NCBI GenBank assembly: GCA_016703225.1
Contig: JADJCM010000001.1
Span: forward strand, 558,001-622,000
Length of the DNA stretch: 64,000 bases
Origin: Lysobacterales bacterium
GTDB taxonomy: Bacteria > Pseudomonadota > Gammaproteobacteria > Xanthomonadales > Ahniellaceae
Direction: 5' to 3'
Shown: piece by piece, positions 40,011 through 49,092 of the stretch
Layout: each line of letters begins with the position of its first letter
Position numbering within the stretch: position 1 is the stretch's first letter
Position numbers and translations under genes: made by a program
The notes under the pieces: model-generated
What the model was told of the DNA's origin: nothing
Seen by the model: the letters and a program-made list of their open reading frames with translations, nothing else
Database searches by the model: none

Positions 40011-41275
40011 CAGGCCTTCTCCGCCATCGGGTTGTTCGGGTGCGTGGTCCAGTTCTGGAACGAGCCGTCGTCGACGCGTTGCATGGTGATGCAGTCGTCG
40101 ACCGGGCAGACATGCATGCACAGGTTGCAGCCGACGCATTCGTCGTTGTCGACCTCGAAGTGGCGCTGGCCGTCCTTCTCGCGCCGGATCGCCTGGTGCG
40201 CGGTGTCCTCGCAGGCGATGTGGCAGAGCCCGCACTGGATGCACAGGTCCTGGTTGATCAGCGCCTTGATGTCGTACTTCAGGTTCAGGAACTTCCAGTC
40301 GGTGACATTGCGGATGGCACGACCGCGGAAGTCCTCGATGGTCTTGTAGCCCTTGCTGTCCATCCAGTTCGACAAGCCGGTGATCATGTCTTCGACGATG
40401 CGGAAGCCGTAGTGCATCGCGGCGGTGCACACCTGCACGTTGCCGGCACCGAGCGCGATGAACTCGGCCGCGTCGCGCCAGGTCCCGATGCCGCCGATCG
40501 CACTGATCGGCAGGCCGGCGGTTTCGGGATCACGGGCGATCTCGGCGACCATGTTCAGCGCGATCGGACGCACCGCCGGGCCGCAGTAGCCGCCATGCGT
40601 GCCCTTGCCGTCGACGGTCGGTGTCGGCGCCATCCGATCGAGGTCGATGCTGGTGATCGAGTTGATGGTGTTGATCAGCGACACCGCATCGGTGCCGCCT
40701 TTCTTCGCGGCGCGCGCCGGCCAGCGGATGTCGGTGATGTTCGGCGTCAGCTTCACGATGCAGGGCAGCTTCGAATACTGCTTGACCCAGGCCGCGACCA
40801 TCTGGATGTACTCGGGCACCTGCCCGACCGCCGCGCCCATGCCGCGCTCGCTCATGCCATGCGGGCAGCCGAAGTTGAGTTCGACGCCATCGGCACCGGT
40901 GTCTTCCACCATCGGCAGGATCGAGCGCCAGCTCTGCTCGTCGCAGGGCACCATCAGCGAGACCACCATCGCGCGATCCGGCCAGTCGCGCTTGACCTGG
41001 CGGATCTCGTCGAGATTGACCTTCAGCGGCCGATCGCTGATCAGCTCGATGTTGTTGAGTCCGGCGATGCGCTGGCCGTTCCATTGCACCGCGCCGTAGC
41101 GCGAACTCACGTTCACCACCGGCGGATCGAGGCCGAGCGTTTTCCAGACGACGCCGCCCCAACCCGCCTCGAAGGCGCGGATCACGTTGTAGGCCTTGTC
41201 GGTCGGCGGCGCCGAGGCCAGCCAGAATGGATTCGGCGACCGGATGCCGACGAAGTTGCTGCGTAGATCAGCCAT
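40010..41275 (-). CDS. preA: NAD-dependent dihydropyrimidine dehydrogenase subunit PreA
   Basis: PreA reduces uracil or thymine to the dihydro form with PreT. The 421-residue protein has an FMN-binding dihydroorotate-dehydrogenase-like barrel, with the active-site loop NFGCPHGMSERGMG. A C-terminal ferredoxin domain carries two 4Fe-4S motifs: CIQCGLCHIAC at 345-355 and CVGCNLCMHVC at 380-390. It overlaps preT by 8 nt. Confidence 0.96.
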   Translation of the reverse strand: MADLRSNFVGIRSPNPFWLASAPPTDKAYNVIRAFEAGWGGVVWKTLGLDPPVVNVSSRYGAVQWNGQRIAGLNNIELISDRPLKVNLDEIRQVKRDWPDRAMVVSLMVPCDEQSWRSILPMVEDTGADGVELNFGCPHGMSERGMGAAVGQVPEYIQMVAAWVKQYSKLPCIVKLTPNITDIRWPARAAKKGGTDAVSLINTINSITSIDLDRMAPTPTVDGKGTHGGYCGPAVRPIALNMVAEIARDPETAGLPISAIGGIGTWRDAAEFIALGAGNVQVCTAAMHYGFRIVEDMITGLSNWMDSKGYKTIEDFRGRAIRNVTDWKFLNLKYDIKALINQDLCIQCGLCHIACEDTAHQAIRREKDGQRHFEVDNDECVGCNLCMHVCPVDDCITMQRVDDGSFQNWTTHPNNPMAEKA

Positions 41276-42641
41276 GTTGCACCTCGCGGTCGGCGGTCAG
41301 GTGGGCGTGGATCGCGGCTGCGGCATGTTTGCCATCGGCCACCGATTGCACGGTCAGGTCGGTCTTGCCGCCGACGCAGTCGCCACCGGCCCAGACGCCG
41401 GCAAGGCTGGTCGCGCCGTTCGCGTCCACGGCGATGCGGCCCTTCTCCAGCCGCAGCAGATCGATGCCACCCTCGTTCAGGCCATCGGTCAGTAGCACCT
41501 GGCCGATGGCCTTCAGCAGCAGGTCGGCCTCCAGATCGAAGTATTCGCCGCAGCCCTGCAAGCGGCCGTTGCCATCGATGCGGGTGTGCTCGAAGCGAAT
41601 GCCCGCGAGCACGCCGTGGCTCGACAGCAGCTCGGCCGGTTGCGCACAGTGGATCACGTGCACGCCTTCCGCGGTCGCAAACGCCTGCTCGTGGTCGGTG
41701 GCGCTCATCGCCTCGGCGCTGCGCCGATAGACCAGGGTGACGCGCTCGGCGCCCAAGCGCTTGCTCTGCACCGCGGCGTCGATGGCGGTGTTGCCGCCGC
41801 CGATCACGACCACGCGCCGCCCGACCGGCACCGTCGACTTGTCCTCGGCCTGGCGCAGTTCCTCGATGAAGTCCACCGCATCGCGCACGCCCGGCAGGCG
41901 CTCGTCGCCGACGCCCATGGCATTGACGCCAGCCAGGCCCATGGCCAAGAACACCGCATCGAAATCGCGGCGCAGTTGCGACAGGGCGATGTCGCGTCCC
42001 AGCGCCTTGCCGTGGTGCACGCAGATGCCGCCGATCGAGAGCAACCACTCGACTTCGTGCTGCGAGAAATCGACGACCTTGTAGGCAGCGATGCCGTACT
42101 CGTTCAACCCGCCCGATTTCGCGCGGGCCTCGAACACTTCGACCTCGTGACCGTGCATCGCCAGCGCATGCGCGCAGGACAAGCCGGCTGGGCCGGCGCC
42201 GACCACGGCGACGCGCTTGCCGGTGGTGGCGGCGCGCGTGAACAGCGACACGCGGTCGCGGATCACCCAGTCGGTCGCATAACGCTGCAGGGCGCCGATC
42301 TCGACCGGCCTCTCTTCGGGCGCATTGCGCACGCAGTCGCCTTCGCACAGGATTTCGGTCGGGCAAACGCGCGCACACTGGCCGCCGAAGATGTTGGCGT
42401 CGAGAATCTTGTGCGCCGCGCCGCGCAGGTTGTCGGTGCTGATCGCGCGGATGAAGCCCGGGATGTCGATCGCGGTCGGACAGGCCTGGATGCAGGGCGC
42501 ATCAAAGCAGAAGTGGCAGCGACTGGCCTCGATCAGCGCCCGTTGCCGGTCGAGCGGTGGCGACACGTCGGAGAAGTTCCTTGCAAGCTGCGTCGGGTCG
42601 AGCCGACCTGCCGCGATGTCCCCGGTTTCCTTTCTGGCCAT
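41268..42641 (-). CDS. preT: NAD-dependent dihydropyrimidine dehydrogenase subunit PreT
   Basis: PreT is the NADH/FAD partner of PreA, related to the GltD small subunit. The 457-residue product starts at MARKETGDIAAG with GGAGGG 4 nt upstream; a longer frame to 42722 is not convincing. N-terminal cysteines (C42, C45, C50, C54, then GGQCARVCPTEILCEGDC) bind two Fe-S clusters. The FAD loop is VGAGPAGLSCAHAL and the NAD loop VVVIGGGNTAIDAA. It is the first gene of the operon. Confidence 0.95.
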   Translation of the reverse strand: MARKETGDIAAGRLDPTQLARNFSDVSPPLDRQRALIEASRCHFCFDAPCIQACPTAIDIPGFIRAISTDNLRGAAHKILDANIFGGQCARVCPTEILCEGDCVRNAPEERPVEIGALQRYATDWVIRDRVSLFTRAATTGKRVAVVGAGPAGLSCAHALAMHGHEVEVFEARAKSGGLNEYGIAAYKVVDFSQHEVEWLLSIGGICVHHGKALGRDIALSQLRRDFDAVFLAMGLAGVNAMGVGDERLPGVRDAVDFIEELRQAEDKSTVPVGRRVVVIGGGNTAIDAAVQSKRLGAERVTLVYRRSAEAMSATDHEQAFATAEGVHVIHCAQPAELLSSHGVLAGIRFEHTRIDGNGRLQGCGEYFDLEADLLLKAIGQVLLTDGLNEGGIDLLRLEKGRIAVDANGATSLAGVWAGGDCVGGKTDLTVQSVADGKHAAAAIHAHLTADREVQHG

Positions 42642-42826
42642 GATCCCTCCGCAATGGCAAAGACCGGTTTTATTCGCATTGCGGGCACGGCGCAAGCCAG
42701 TCACCGCGCCACCGGCAAGCAATCGGGATGCGTGTGGAAGCTGCAGCCGGAAACCCGGGCCAGCGGCCGCTTCACAACCTGTCTACAATCCGCGTCCGCT
42801 TTGCCGACACTACCGGGGGTCTTCCG

Positions 42827-45800
42827 ATGAACCGATTTCCATTGCGCGCACTGAGCGCCGCGCTTGCCAGCTGCATGCTGACCGCGACCGTCGCGGCGCC
42901 GCTCGACGTGGTGACGCGCACGCGCACCGCCGCGCCGCTGCCCGAACAGTACGCGCAGGCGCGCGACCCGAAATTGCTGGCGCTGGCCGCCGGCATCTTC
43001 GATCCGACACGCGAGGCGCTGCGCCATCCGCTGGCAACACTGCACCTGCCCGGCGCCAGCCGTTACGCGATCGTGCAATTCGCCGAACACGCGCGCCCCG
43101 ACGCGAGCTGGCTGGCCGCACAGGGTGCGCGCATCGTCGGCCACGTGCCGAACAACGCCTATCTGGTTGAGGTGGATGGCGCGGTGCGTTCCGTGCTGCA
43201 GAGCGACGCGCGCATCCGCTTTGTCGGCGACTGGAAGCCCGACTACAAGATCGCCGACGGCATCGATACCGGCGCCGAGGAAACCGTCGCACTGAACCTG
43301 CTGCTGTTCCGTGGCGAGCCGGCGCAGGCGCTGCTGTCGACGGTGATCGTGCTGACCGGCGACCTGCAGCCGCTGGTGCAGGAACTCGGCGCCTTCCCGT
43401 CGCTGCGCGTCCGCCTGCCGCGCGCGCGTCTGGCCAGCAGCATCGCTGCACTCGCAGCAATGGACGAGGTGCAGTGGATCGAACGTTTCGAGTACCCGCA
43501 GCTGCACAACGCCAGCGCGGTGTGGCCGATCCAGGCCAACACCACGGCTGGCGCCAATCCGATCGGCAACGCGCCGATCTGGCTGCATGACATCACCGGC
43601 ACCGGGCAGATCGTCGCGGTCGCGGACTCTGGCCTGGACCGCAACGAAGGCTGGTTCAACCGCTACGACCCCGGCACCGGCCAGACCATCAGCTACACCA
43701 ATGCCGAGAACACCACGCCGCCGACACCCGGCACCGTGTCCGCGACACGCAAGGTCTACGGCTACTTCGTGATGCCGGGCGCCACCGGCTACGACAACAC
43801 TGCCACCTGCCCCGGCGGCAGCCCGACCAGTTTCCACGGCACCCACACCTCCGGCACCGTCGCCGGCGACGCCGGAACCGCGGCCACGCCGACCAATCCC
43901 AACTACGGCACCGGCGATGGCATGGCGCCGAATGCGCAACTGCTGTTCCAGGACATCGGTCACGACACCACCGGTTGCCTCTCCGGCGCCGGCGGCGTGC
44001 CGATGTTCGAACAGGCGCGCAACAGCGGCGCCTTCGTGCACAGCAATAGCTACGGCTCTGGTTACAGCGGCGCCTACTCCAGCAGCGACGCCGAAGTGGA
44101 CCAGACGCTGTGGCAGCACGACGACATGCTGATCGTGTTCTCGGCCGGCAATGACGGCTCCGCCGCCACCACGATCGGCCACCCGGGACACGCCAAACAC
44201 GCGCTCACCGTCGGCGCGCTTGGCTCGGGCAATTCCACCACGGTGGCCTCGTATTCCTCGCGCGGGCCGACCAGCGACGGGCGGCGCAAGCCCGACATCA
44301 TGGCGCCGGGCACCTTGACTTCGGCGGCCGGCAACACCGAGAACAGCAACCCGCCGGCCAACCCGGAGCAAGCGAACACGGCGATCATGTCCGGCACGTC
44401 GATGGCCACCCCGGCCGTGGCCGGGGCCGCCGCGCTGATGCGTCAGTACTTCAGCGACGGTTTCTATCCGACCGGCACGCGCAACCCGGCCGATGCGCGC
44501 AAGCCGCTCGGCACCGAGATGAAGGCAATGCTGACCAATGGCACCGCGATGATCGCAACGGCGCCGAGCAACAACTACGGCTGGGGTCGCATCTGGCTCG
44601 ACAACAATCTGTATTTCGGCGACGAGAGCGGCAGCCGCGACCTGCGCAGCTTCGCGCGGCCACAGGCGCTTGGCCTCACCACCGGCGAGCAGCATGAGTA
44701 CTCGGTACAGGTGAACGCCGGCCAGGAGTTCCGCGCCACGCTCGCGTGGTTCGATCCGCCCGGCACACCGGGCGCGGCCGGCACCGCACTGGTCAACAAC
44801 CTCGACCTGGAGGTGGTGCAGGGCGCCAACCTCTATCGCGGCAACGTGATCACCGGCAGCGGCGCCAGCGCCAACTCGACCACCGGCGGCAGTGCCGACG
44901 CCCTCAACCCGCTGGAACAGGTGCGCTTCACCGCGCCGACCGCGGGCGTGTACACGGTGCGCGTCAAGGCCAGCGCCGTGCCGGGTGATGGCCAGCCCGG
45001 CGCGAATCGGCAGGGCTATGGCCTGGCCGTTTCCAGCGCGCAATGTGCGACCGCGGTGACCACGCCGCCAGCCAGCGTCAGCGCCACCAATAACGCGGGT
45101 GCAGTGGACGTGACCGCGGCCGTCGTGGCCGGCGCCAGCGGCTACCAGCTCTATCGCAGCAACGGCACCTGCGCCACTGCAACCGCAGCCGACTTCCAGC
45201 TCGCCGGTCATGGCGTCGGGACCACCCTCACCGACAACCTGACCCAAGGTGGCTACAACTACGCCTACAAGGTGCGTGCGGTCGACGCCTGCGGCGAAGG
45301 CCCGATCAGCACCTGCGCCGACGTGCTCTCCACCGCCATTTGCACCCTGCAGCCGACCTTCGACCAAGCGAGCGTCAGCACCAGCGCGCTCGTGCCCGGC
45401 GACTGCGGTGTGCGCGTGCAGTGGAGCGAAGGCAGCAACCAGTGCCCGGCCACCAGCGGCCTGCGCTACAACGTCTACCGCTCCACCGACCCGCTGTTCG
45501 TGCCCGGCCCGGCGAACCTGCTGGCTAGCGCCGTGCTCGGCAGCGAATACATCGACACGACCGCAGCGGCGTTGACCACCTACCACTATGTGGTCCGCGC
45601 CGAAGACAACACCACCGGCAACCCCGGCCCATCCGGCGGCAACGAGTCGAGCGGCAGCCGCCGCGTCAAGCACACGCCCAACTCCGGCACCTTGGTCGTG
45701 GGCACCTTTAGCGACGGCGCCGACTCGCCGTCGTTCATGACGCTCGGCACGCCCTGGTCGATCAGCAACGACCGCTTCGCCACCGGCAGCTACAGCTATC

Positions 45801-46279
45801 GCAGCGCTGCGGACGGATCGACCAACTACAACGCCGACACCTGCGCGGCGATCACCACGCCCACCATCCAGCTGCAGGCCGGCACCTCGGTGCTGACCTA
45901 CAAGGCGCGCTACAACCTGGAAACGAACTGGGACGGCGTGGTCATGGAAGTGTCCACCAACGGCGGCGCGTTCACACCGCTCGCGCCCGATGCCGGCTAT
46001 CCGTCGAGCTTCTCGCAAACCCAGACGCCGCCGATCAATGCCTGCGGCTACCCCACCACCCAAGGCGCGTTCTCGGGCGATACCAGCAACGCCTTCCAGA
46101 CCTTCACCCACACCTTCAGCGGCGGAAGCCCGCGCAACGTGCAGATCCGCTGGCGCTTCTCCTCCGACCCGGGCACCGAGGAAGAGGGCTTCTACCTCGA
46201 CGACCTGCAGATCACCAACGCCAGCACGCCCGGCATGTGTACCGCCGGCATCTACCTGTTCGGCGACGGCTTCGAGTAG
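42827..46279 (+). CDS. Secreted subtilisin-like serine protease (S8) with C-terminal LFGDGFE tail
   Basis: The 1150-residue product starts at MNRFPLRALSAALASCMLTA, with a signal peptide to about residue 23 and GGGGG upstream. The catalytic triad is D267 (VADSGLD), H337 (FHGTHTSG) and S525 (MSGTSMATP). An inhibitor-like prodomain precedes it. A proprotein-convertase-type beta domain (about 610-740), fibronectin-III-like repeats (about 750-930) and a MAM/jelly-roll-like region follow. The last seven residues are LFGDGFE, shared with two other secreted proteins here. TACAAT at 42784-42789 is a possible -10. A strong terminator follows, so it is monocistronic. Confidence 0.93.
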   Translation: MNRFPLRALSAALASCMLTATVAAPLDVVTRTRTAAPLPEQYAQARDPKLLALAAGIFDPTREALRHPLATLHLPGASRYAIVQFAEHARPDASWLAAQGARIVGHVPNNAYLVEVDGAVRSVLQSDARIRFVGDWKPDYKIADGIDTGAEETVALNLLLFRGEPAQALLSTVIVLTGDLQPLVQELGAFPSLRVRLPRARLASSIAALAAMDEVQWIERFEYPQLHNASAVWPIQANTTAGANPIGNAPIWLHDITGTGQIVAVADSGLDRNEGWFNRYDPGTGQTISYTNAENTTPPTPGTVSATRKVYGYFVMPGATGYDNTATCPGGSPTSFHGTHTSGTVAGDAGTAATPTNPNYGTGDGMAPNAQLLFQDIGHDTTGCLSGAGGVPMFEQARNSGAFVHSNSYGSGYSGAYSSSDAEVDQTLWQHDDMLIVFSAGNDGSAATTIGHPGHAKHALTVGALGSGNSTTVASYSSRGPTSDGRRKPDIMAPGTLTSAAGNTENSNPPANPEQANTAIMSGTSMATPAVAGAAALMRQYFSDGFYPTGTRNPADARKPLGTEMKAMLTNGTAMIATAPSNNYGWGRIWLDNNLYFGDESGSRDLRSFARPQALGLTTGEQHEYSVQVNAGQEFRATLAWFDPPGTPGAAGTALVNNLDLEVVQGANLYRGNVITGSGASANSTTGGSADALNPLEQVRFTAPTAGVYTVRVKASAVPGDGQPGANRQGYGLAVSSAQCATAVTTPPASVSATNNAGAVDVTAAVVAGASGYQLYRSNGTCATATAADFQLAGHGVGTTLTDNLTQGGYNYAYKVRAVDACGEGPISTCADVLSTAICTLQPTFDQASVSTSALVPGDCGVRVQWSEGSNQCPATSGLRYNVYRSTDPLFVPGPANLLASAVLGSEYIDTTAAALTTYHYVVRAEDNTTGNPGPSGGNESSGSRRVKHTPNSGTLVVGTFSDGADSPSFMTLGTPWSISNDRFATGSYSYRSAADGSTNYNADTCAAITTPTIQLQAGTSVLTYKARYNLETNWDGVVMEVSTNGGAFTPLAPDAGYPSSFSQTQTPPINACGYPTTQGAFSGDTSNAFQTFTHTFSGGSPRNVQIRWRFSSDPGTEEEGFYLDDLQITNASTPGMCTAGIYLFGDGFE

Positions 46280-46286
46280 TTGCGCC

Positions 46287-46328
46287 GCAGGGTCGCCGCG
46301 CTGCCTGCGGCGACCCTGCCGGTTTTTT
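46287..46328 (+). terminator. Strong intrinsic terminator after the S8 protease gene
   Basis: A perfect 13-bp stem (46287-46299 with 46307-46319) and a 7-nt loop are followed after 3 nt by six T residues at 46323-46328. It lies 8 nt past the protease stop codon. Confidence 0.88.
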
Positions 46329-46406
46329 CGCCCGAATGCGTTCTCGTCGAAACCCGGGCTAGGATTCGGCCCCAGACCTTCCTTGGCTGCGACTCCAGCA
46401 ACTCCT

Positions 46407-48935
46407 ATGTCCGACCGCCCCCTGCTTCGCCTCTGCACCCTGATCGCAGCGATCACCGCCCTCCCGGCCGCCGCCGCCCCGCATGGGGATTCGCGCGCAT
46501 TCGACGCCGAACTCGCCCTGCACGTCCCGGCCCGACCCGAGCAGTCGCTGTGGTTGCGCCAGCAGTGGCTGAGCGCGCCGAAAAGCATGGCGGCAAGCAT
46601 CGACCCGGCCGCGGCAACGAAAGCCGCCACGCGCGATGCAGACCTGAACCACGAGGCAGCCCAGATCGATGTCTGGCTTCGCCTCAACGCCGGCACGCCG
46701 CCGCCCGAGCAATGGCGTCGCAACGCCGAGCGCCGGCTGGCGCTCTCCGGCGCCGCGAAGTCCACGGGATCCTGGAGCGCGCAAGGGCTTGGCATCGTCA
46801 ATGCGAACACCACGCCGCGCGCAGCAGGTGCGCTGATGGACGTGCGCTACGCCTACGACCATGCCGCGAGCAAGCGCGTGCTCTACGCCGGCGCACTCGG
46901 CGGCGGCCTGTGGAAACAGGCGGACTTCTTCGGCGGCCACATCTGGATTCCGCTGACCGACACGCTGCCCGGCTCCACCGGTATCGGCGGCTTCTGGGTC
47001 GACCCGACCGACTCGAACTGGCTGATCGTCGGCACCGGCGTCGGCGGCGGCCGCTACAACGGCACCGGGCTCTACCGTTCCACCAACGGCGGCAACACCT
47101 GGACGCTATTCACCCCGGACGGACTGAGCCCGGGCACCTACTACAAAATCGCCGGCGACCGCTTCAAAACCGGCACGCTCTATGCCTGCACCGACATCGG
47201 CTTCTTCCGCAGCCGCAACTACGGCGGCAGCTGGACGCGCGAACACACCGGCGCCTGCTCCGACTTCGCGCAGGTCTCCGGCGCCGCCGGCGACAACGAC
47301 GGGGTGATGCTGCTCGCGCTCTGGGGCGGAACGATCCAGTACGCGCCGGTGGACACGCTGCCCTTCGACTGGGCAACCGCGAATATCGCCGGCATCACCG
47401 GCGGCAGAGACCGCATCACCCTGGCCGGACCGGCCAATCGCGGTGATTCGCCCTACGTCTATGCCATGGTCACCGACGGCAATCAAAACTCCAACGGCGT
47501 CTTCCGCAGCAGCGCCTACGGCATCGCTGCCTGGAGCAAGATCTCGGGCGCGATCAACTTCGGTGGCGTCATGGGATTCCACGCCAACGCGGTCGAAGTC
47601 CATCCGGACAACCCGGACATCGTCGCCGCTGGCATGGTCGACGCCTGGCTGACCGAGAACGGCACCGCTGCCTCGCCCGTCTTCGAGCAGATCGTCAGCA
47701 ATCTTTCCGACCACACCGACTTCGAGTTTGTGCCGACATCGGTCGCGCCCGGCAACACCCGCGTGGTGCTGGCCAACGATGGCGGTGTCTACGTCTACGA
47801 CTACGCCACCAACGCGGTCGATGCCAGCGAAAACGCACTCGCCATGAACGTGCAACTGGTGATGGCCAACACCGCCGCGATGAACCAGTCGCTGAAGAAC
47901 CGCAACCTGGTCGCTGCCGGTCTATGGGACACCGGCTCGGTGCTGCTCGATCTGGGGCAAGCCGGAGCCAACCGCGTGCGCTATCTCACCGGCGCCGACG
48001 GCGGCGCGATCGGGCTCAGCTCCGACAACGCCAACGAGATGGCCGCCAGCTTCGGTGCGCAATGGTCGCGCTGGTGGTCGCGCGATGGCGGGACCAGCTG
48101 GCAACAGAACGACGCCGGCTGTGCCGCGAACACGCTGGATACACCGATGACCTCGCCCTGGGGCATCGCGCTCGAACCCACACCCGGTTATGGCCAGCGC
48201 GTCTACACCTACTCCTCGCGCGTGGACTACGGGACCAATACTTCGCTCGATGCCAAGATCTGGCGCCGCTCGATCAGTGCCGACCCTTCCTGCAGCGGCT
48301 GGTCCGTGTTGCACGCCGGCAACCTGCCGGCCGACTTCTGGGGCAACGGGCCGGGCGACTGGGTGAATCTGTCCGTGGCCAACAACAGCGGTGCGGACGT
48401 GGTCTACGTCAACCGCGTCGGCAGCAACCGCGTGCTGGTGCTCACCGGCGCTGCGCCGAACATGACCATCAACGTGCGCTCGCCCACCGTGGGCAGCATT
48501 CCCGCAGCCGGATCGACTTCGCGCCTGCAGGCCGACCGCAATCCCGGCCGACCAAACAGCGCCTACTTCGCGATGGCGCAGTTCGACGCCACCATCCGCC
48601 TCGCCGTCACCCACGACGCCGGGCTCAACTGGACCTCGGCTACCGGCGACATCAACAGTGTCGCCACCGGCGAAGCACCGCAGGAACTGATCGCGAGCTC
48701 GCTCGATCCGCGCCAGCTGTGGCTCGCGACCGCCGGCGGCGTGTATCAGAGCGATGACAGCGGCGCGCACTGGACCCCGGTGATGCAGGGCCTGCCCGCA
48801 ACGCTGCTGGTCACGCAACTCGAATACGACCCGACGCAGAGCCCGCCGCGCCTGATTCTCGGCAGCTACGGCCGCGGCTTCCATACCCGCGAGTTCGCGC
48901 TTCCTGCGGCGCTGTTCGCGAATGGGTTCGAATAA
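46407..48935 (+). CDS. Secreted BNR/Asp-box beta-propeller protein with C-terminal LFANGFE tail
   Basis: The 842-residue product starts at MSDRPLLRLCTLIAAITALP, a signal peptide ending near AAAAP. The open frame extends upstream to 45990 only as shadow sequence over the protease gene. At least five Asp-box motifs mark a sialidase/VPS10-like propeller: STNGGNTW near 225, SRNYGGSW near 268, SRDGGTSW near 558, THDAGLNW near 735 and SDDSGAHW near 781. No sialidase arginine triad was identified, so an enzymatic role is not claimed. It lies 127 nt after the protease gene and has its own upstream space past the terminator. The C-terminus LFANGFE matches the protease and DUF4832-like protein tails. 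Confidence 0.85.
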   Translation: MSDRPLLRLCTLIAAITALPAAAAPHGDSRAFDAELALHVPARPEQSLWLRQQWLSAPKSMAASIDPAAATKAATRDADLNHEAAQIDVWLRLNAGTPPPEQWRRNAERRLALSGAAKSTGSWSAQGLGIVNANTTPRAAGALMDVRYAYDHAASKRVLYAGALGGGLWKQADFFGGHIWIPLTDTLPGSTGIGGFWVDPTDSNWLIVGTGVGGGRYNGTGLYRSTNGGNTWTLFTPDGLSPGTYYKIAGDRFKTGTLYACTDIGFFRSRNYGGSWTREHTGACSDFAQVSGAAGDNDGVMLLALWGGTIQYAPVDTLPFDWATANIAGITGGRDRITLAGPANRGDSPYVYAMVTDGNQNSNGVFRSSAYGIAAWSKISGAINFGGVMGFHANAVEVHPDNPDIVAAGMVDAWLTENGTAASPVFEQIVSNLSDHTDFEFVPTSVAPGNTRVVLANDGGVYVYDYATNAVDASENALAMNVQLVMANTAAMNQSLKNRNLVAAGLWDTGSVLLDLGQAGANRVRYLTGADGGAIGLSSDNANEMAASFGAQWSRWWSRDGGTSWQQNDAGCAANTLDTPMTSPWGIALEPTPGYGQRVYTYSSRVDYGTNTSLDAKIWRRSISADPSCSGWSVLHAGNLPADFWGNGPGDWVNLSVANNSGADVVYVNRVGSNRVLVLTGAAPNMTINVRSPTVGSIPAAGSTSRLQADRNPGRPNSAYFAMAQFDATIRLAVTHDAGLNWTSATGDINSVATGEAPQELIASSLDPRQLWLATAGGVYQSDDSGAHWTPVMQGLPATLLVTQLEYDPTQSPPRLILGSYGRGFHTREFALPAALFANGFE

Positions 48936-48967
48936 ACGCCTCCTCGCCGAGGCGGTTGCGCACTTCT

Positions 48968-49075
48968 CCTCTCTCCCCTCGCGGGAGAGAGGCCGGGAGA
49001 GAGGGCGTCCTGCGACACCGATCCGAACCCACCCTCTCCCCTTCCCCTCCCCCATCGAGGGAGAGGGGAAAGCGC
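48968..49075. repeat. GC-rich intergenic palindromes between convergent genes
   Basis: CCTCTCTCCC at 48968-48977 and GGGAGAGAGG at 48983-48992 form a perfect 10-bp hairpin with a 5-nt loop. A related C-rich/G-rich imperfect palindrome follows at about 49031-49070. Such pyrimidine/purine-arm repeats are common between genes in Xanthomonadales. The first may serve as a bidirectional terminator for the propeller gene and the convergent hydrolase gene. Confidence 0.6.
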
Positions 49076-49092
49076 CGCCGAGGTTGCGGGTG

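Noticed and set aside
42701..46813. A 1370-codon open frame on the minus strand across the S8 protease gene
   Set aside because: It mirrors the protease codons in antisense. The protease has a signal peptide, a complete catalytic triad and a terminator. The long open antisense frame is a product of high GC and codon bias.
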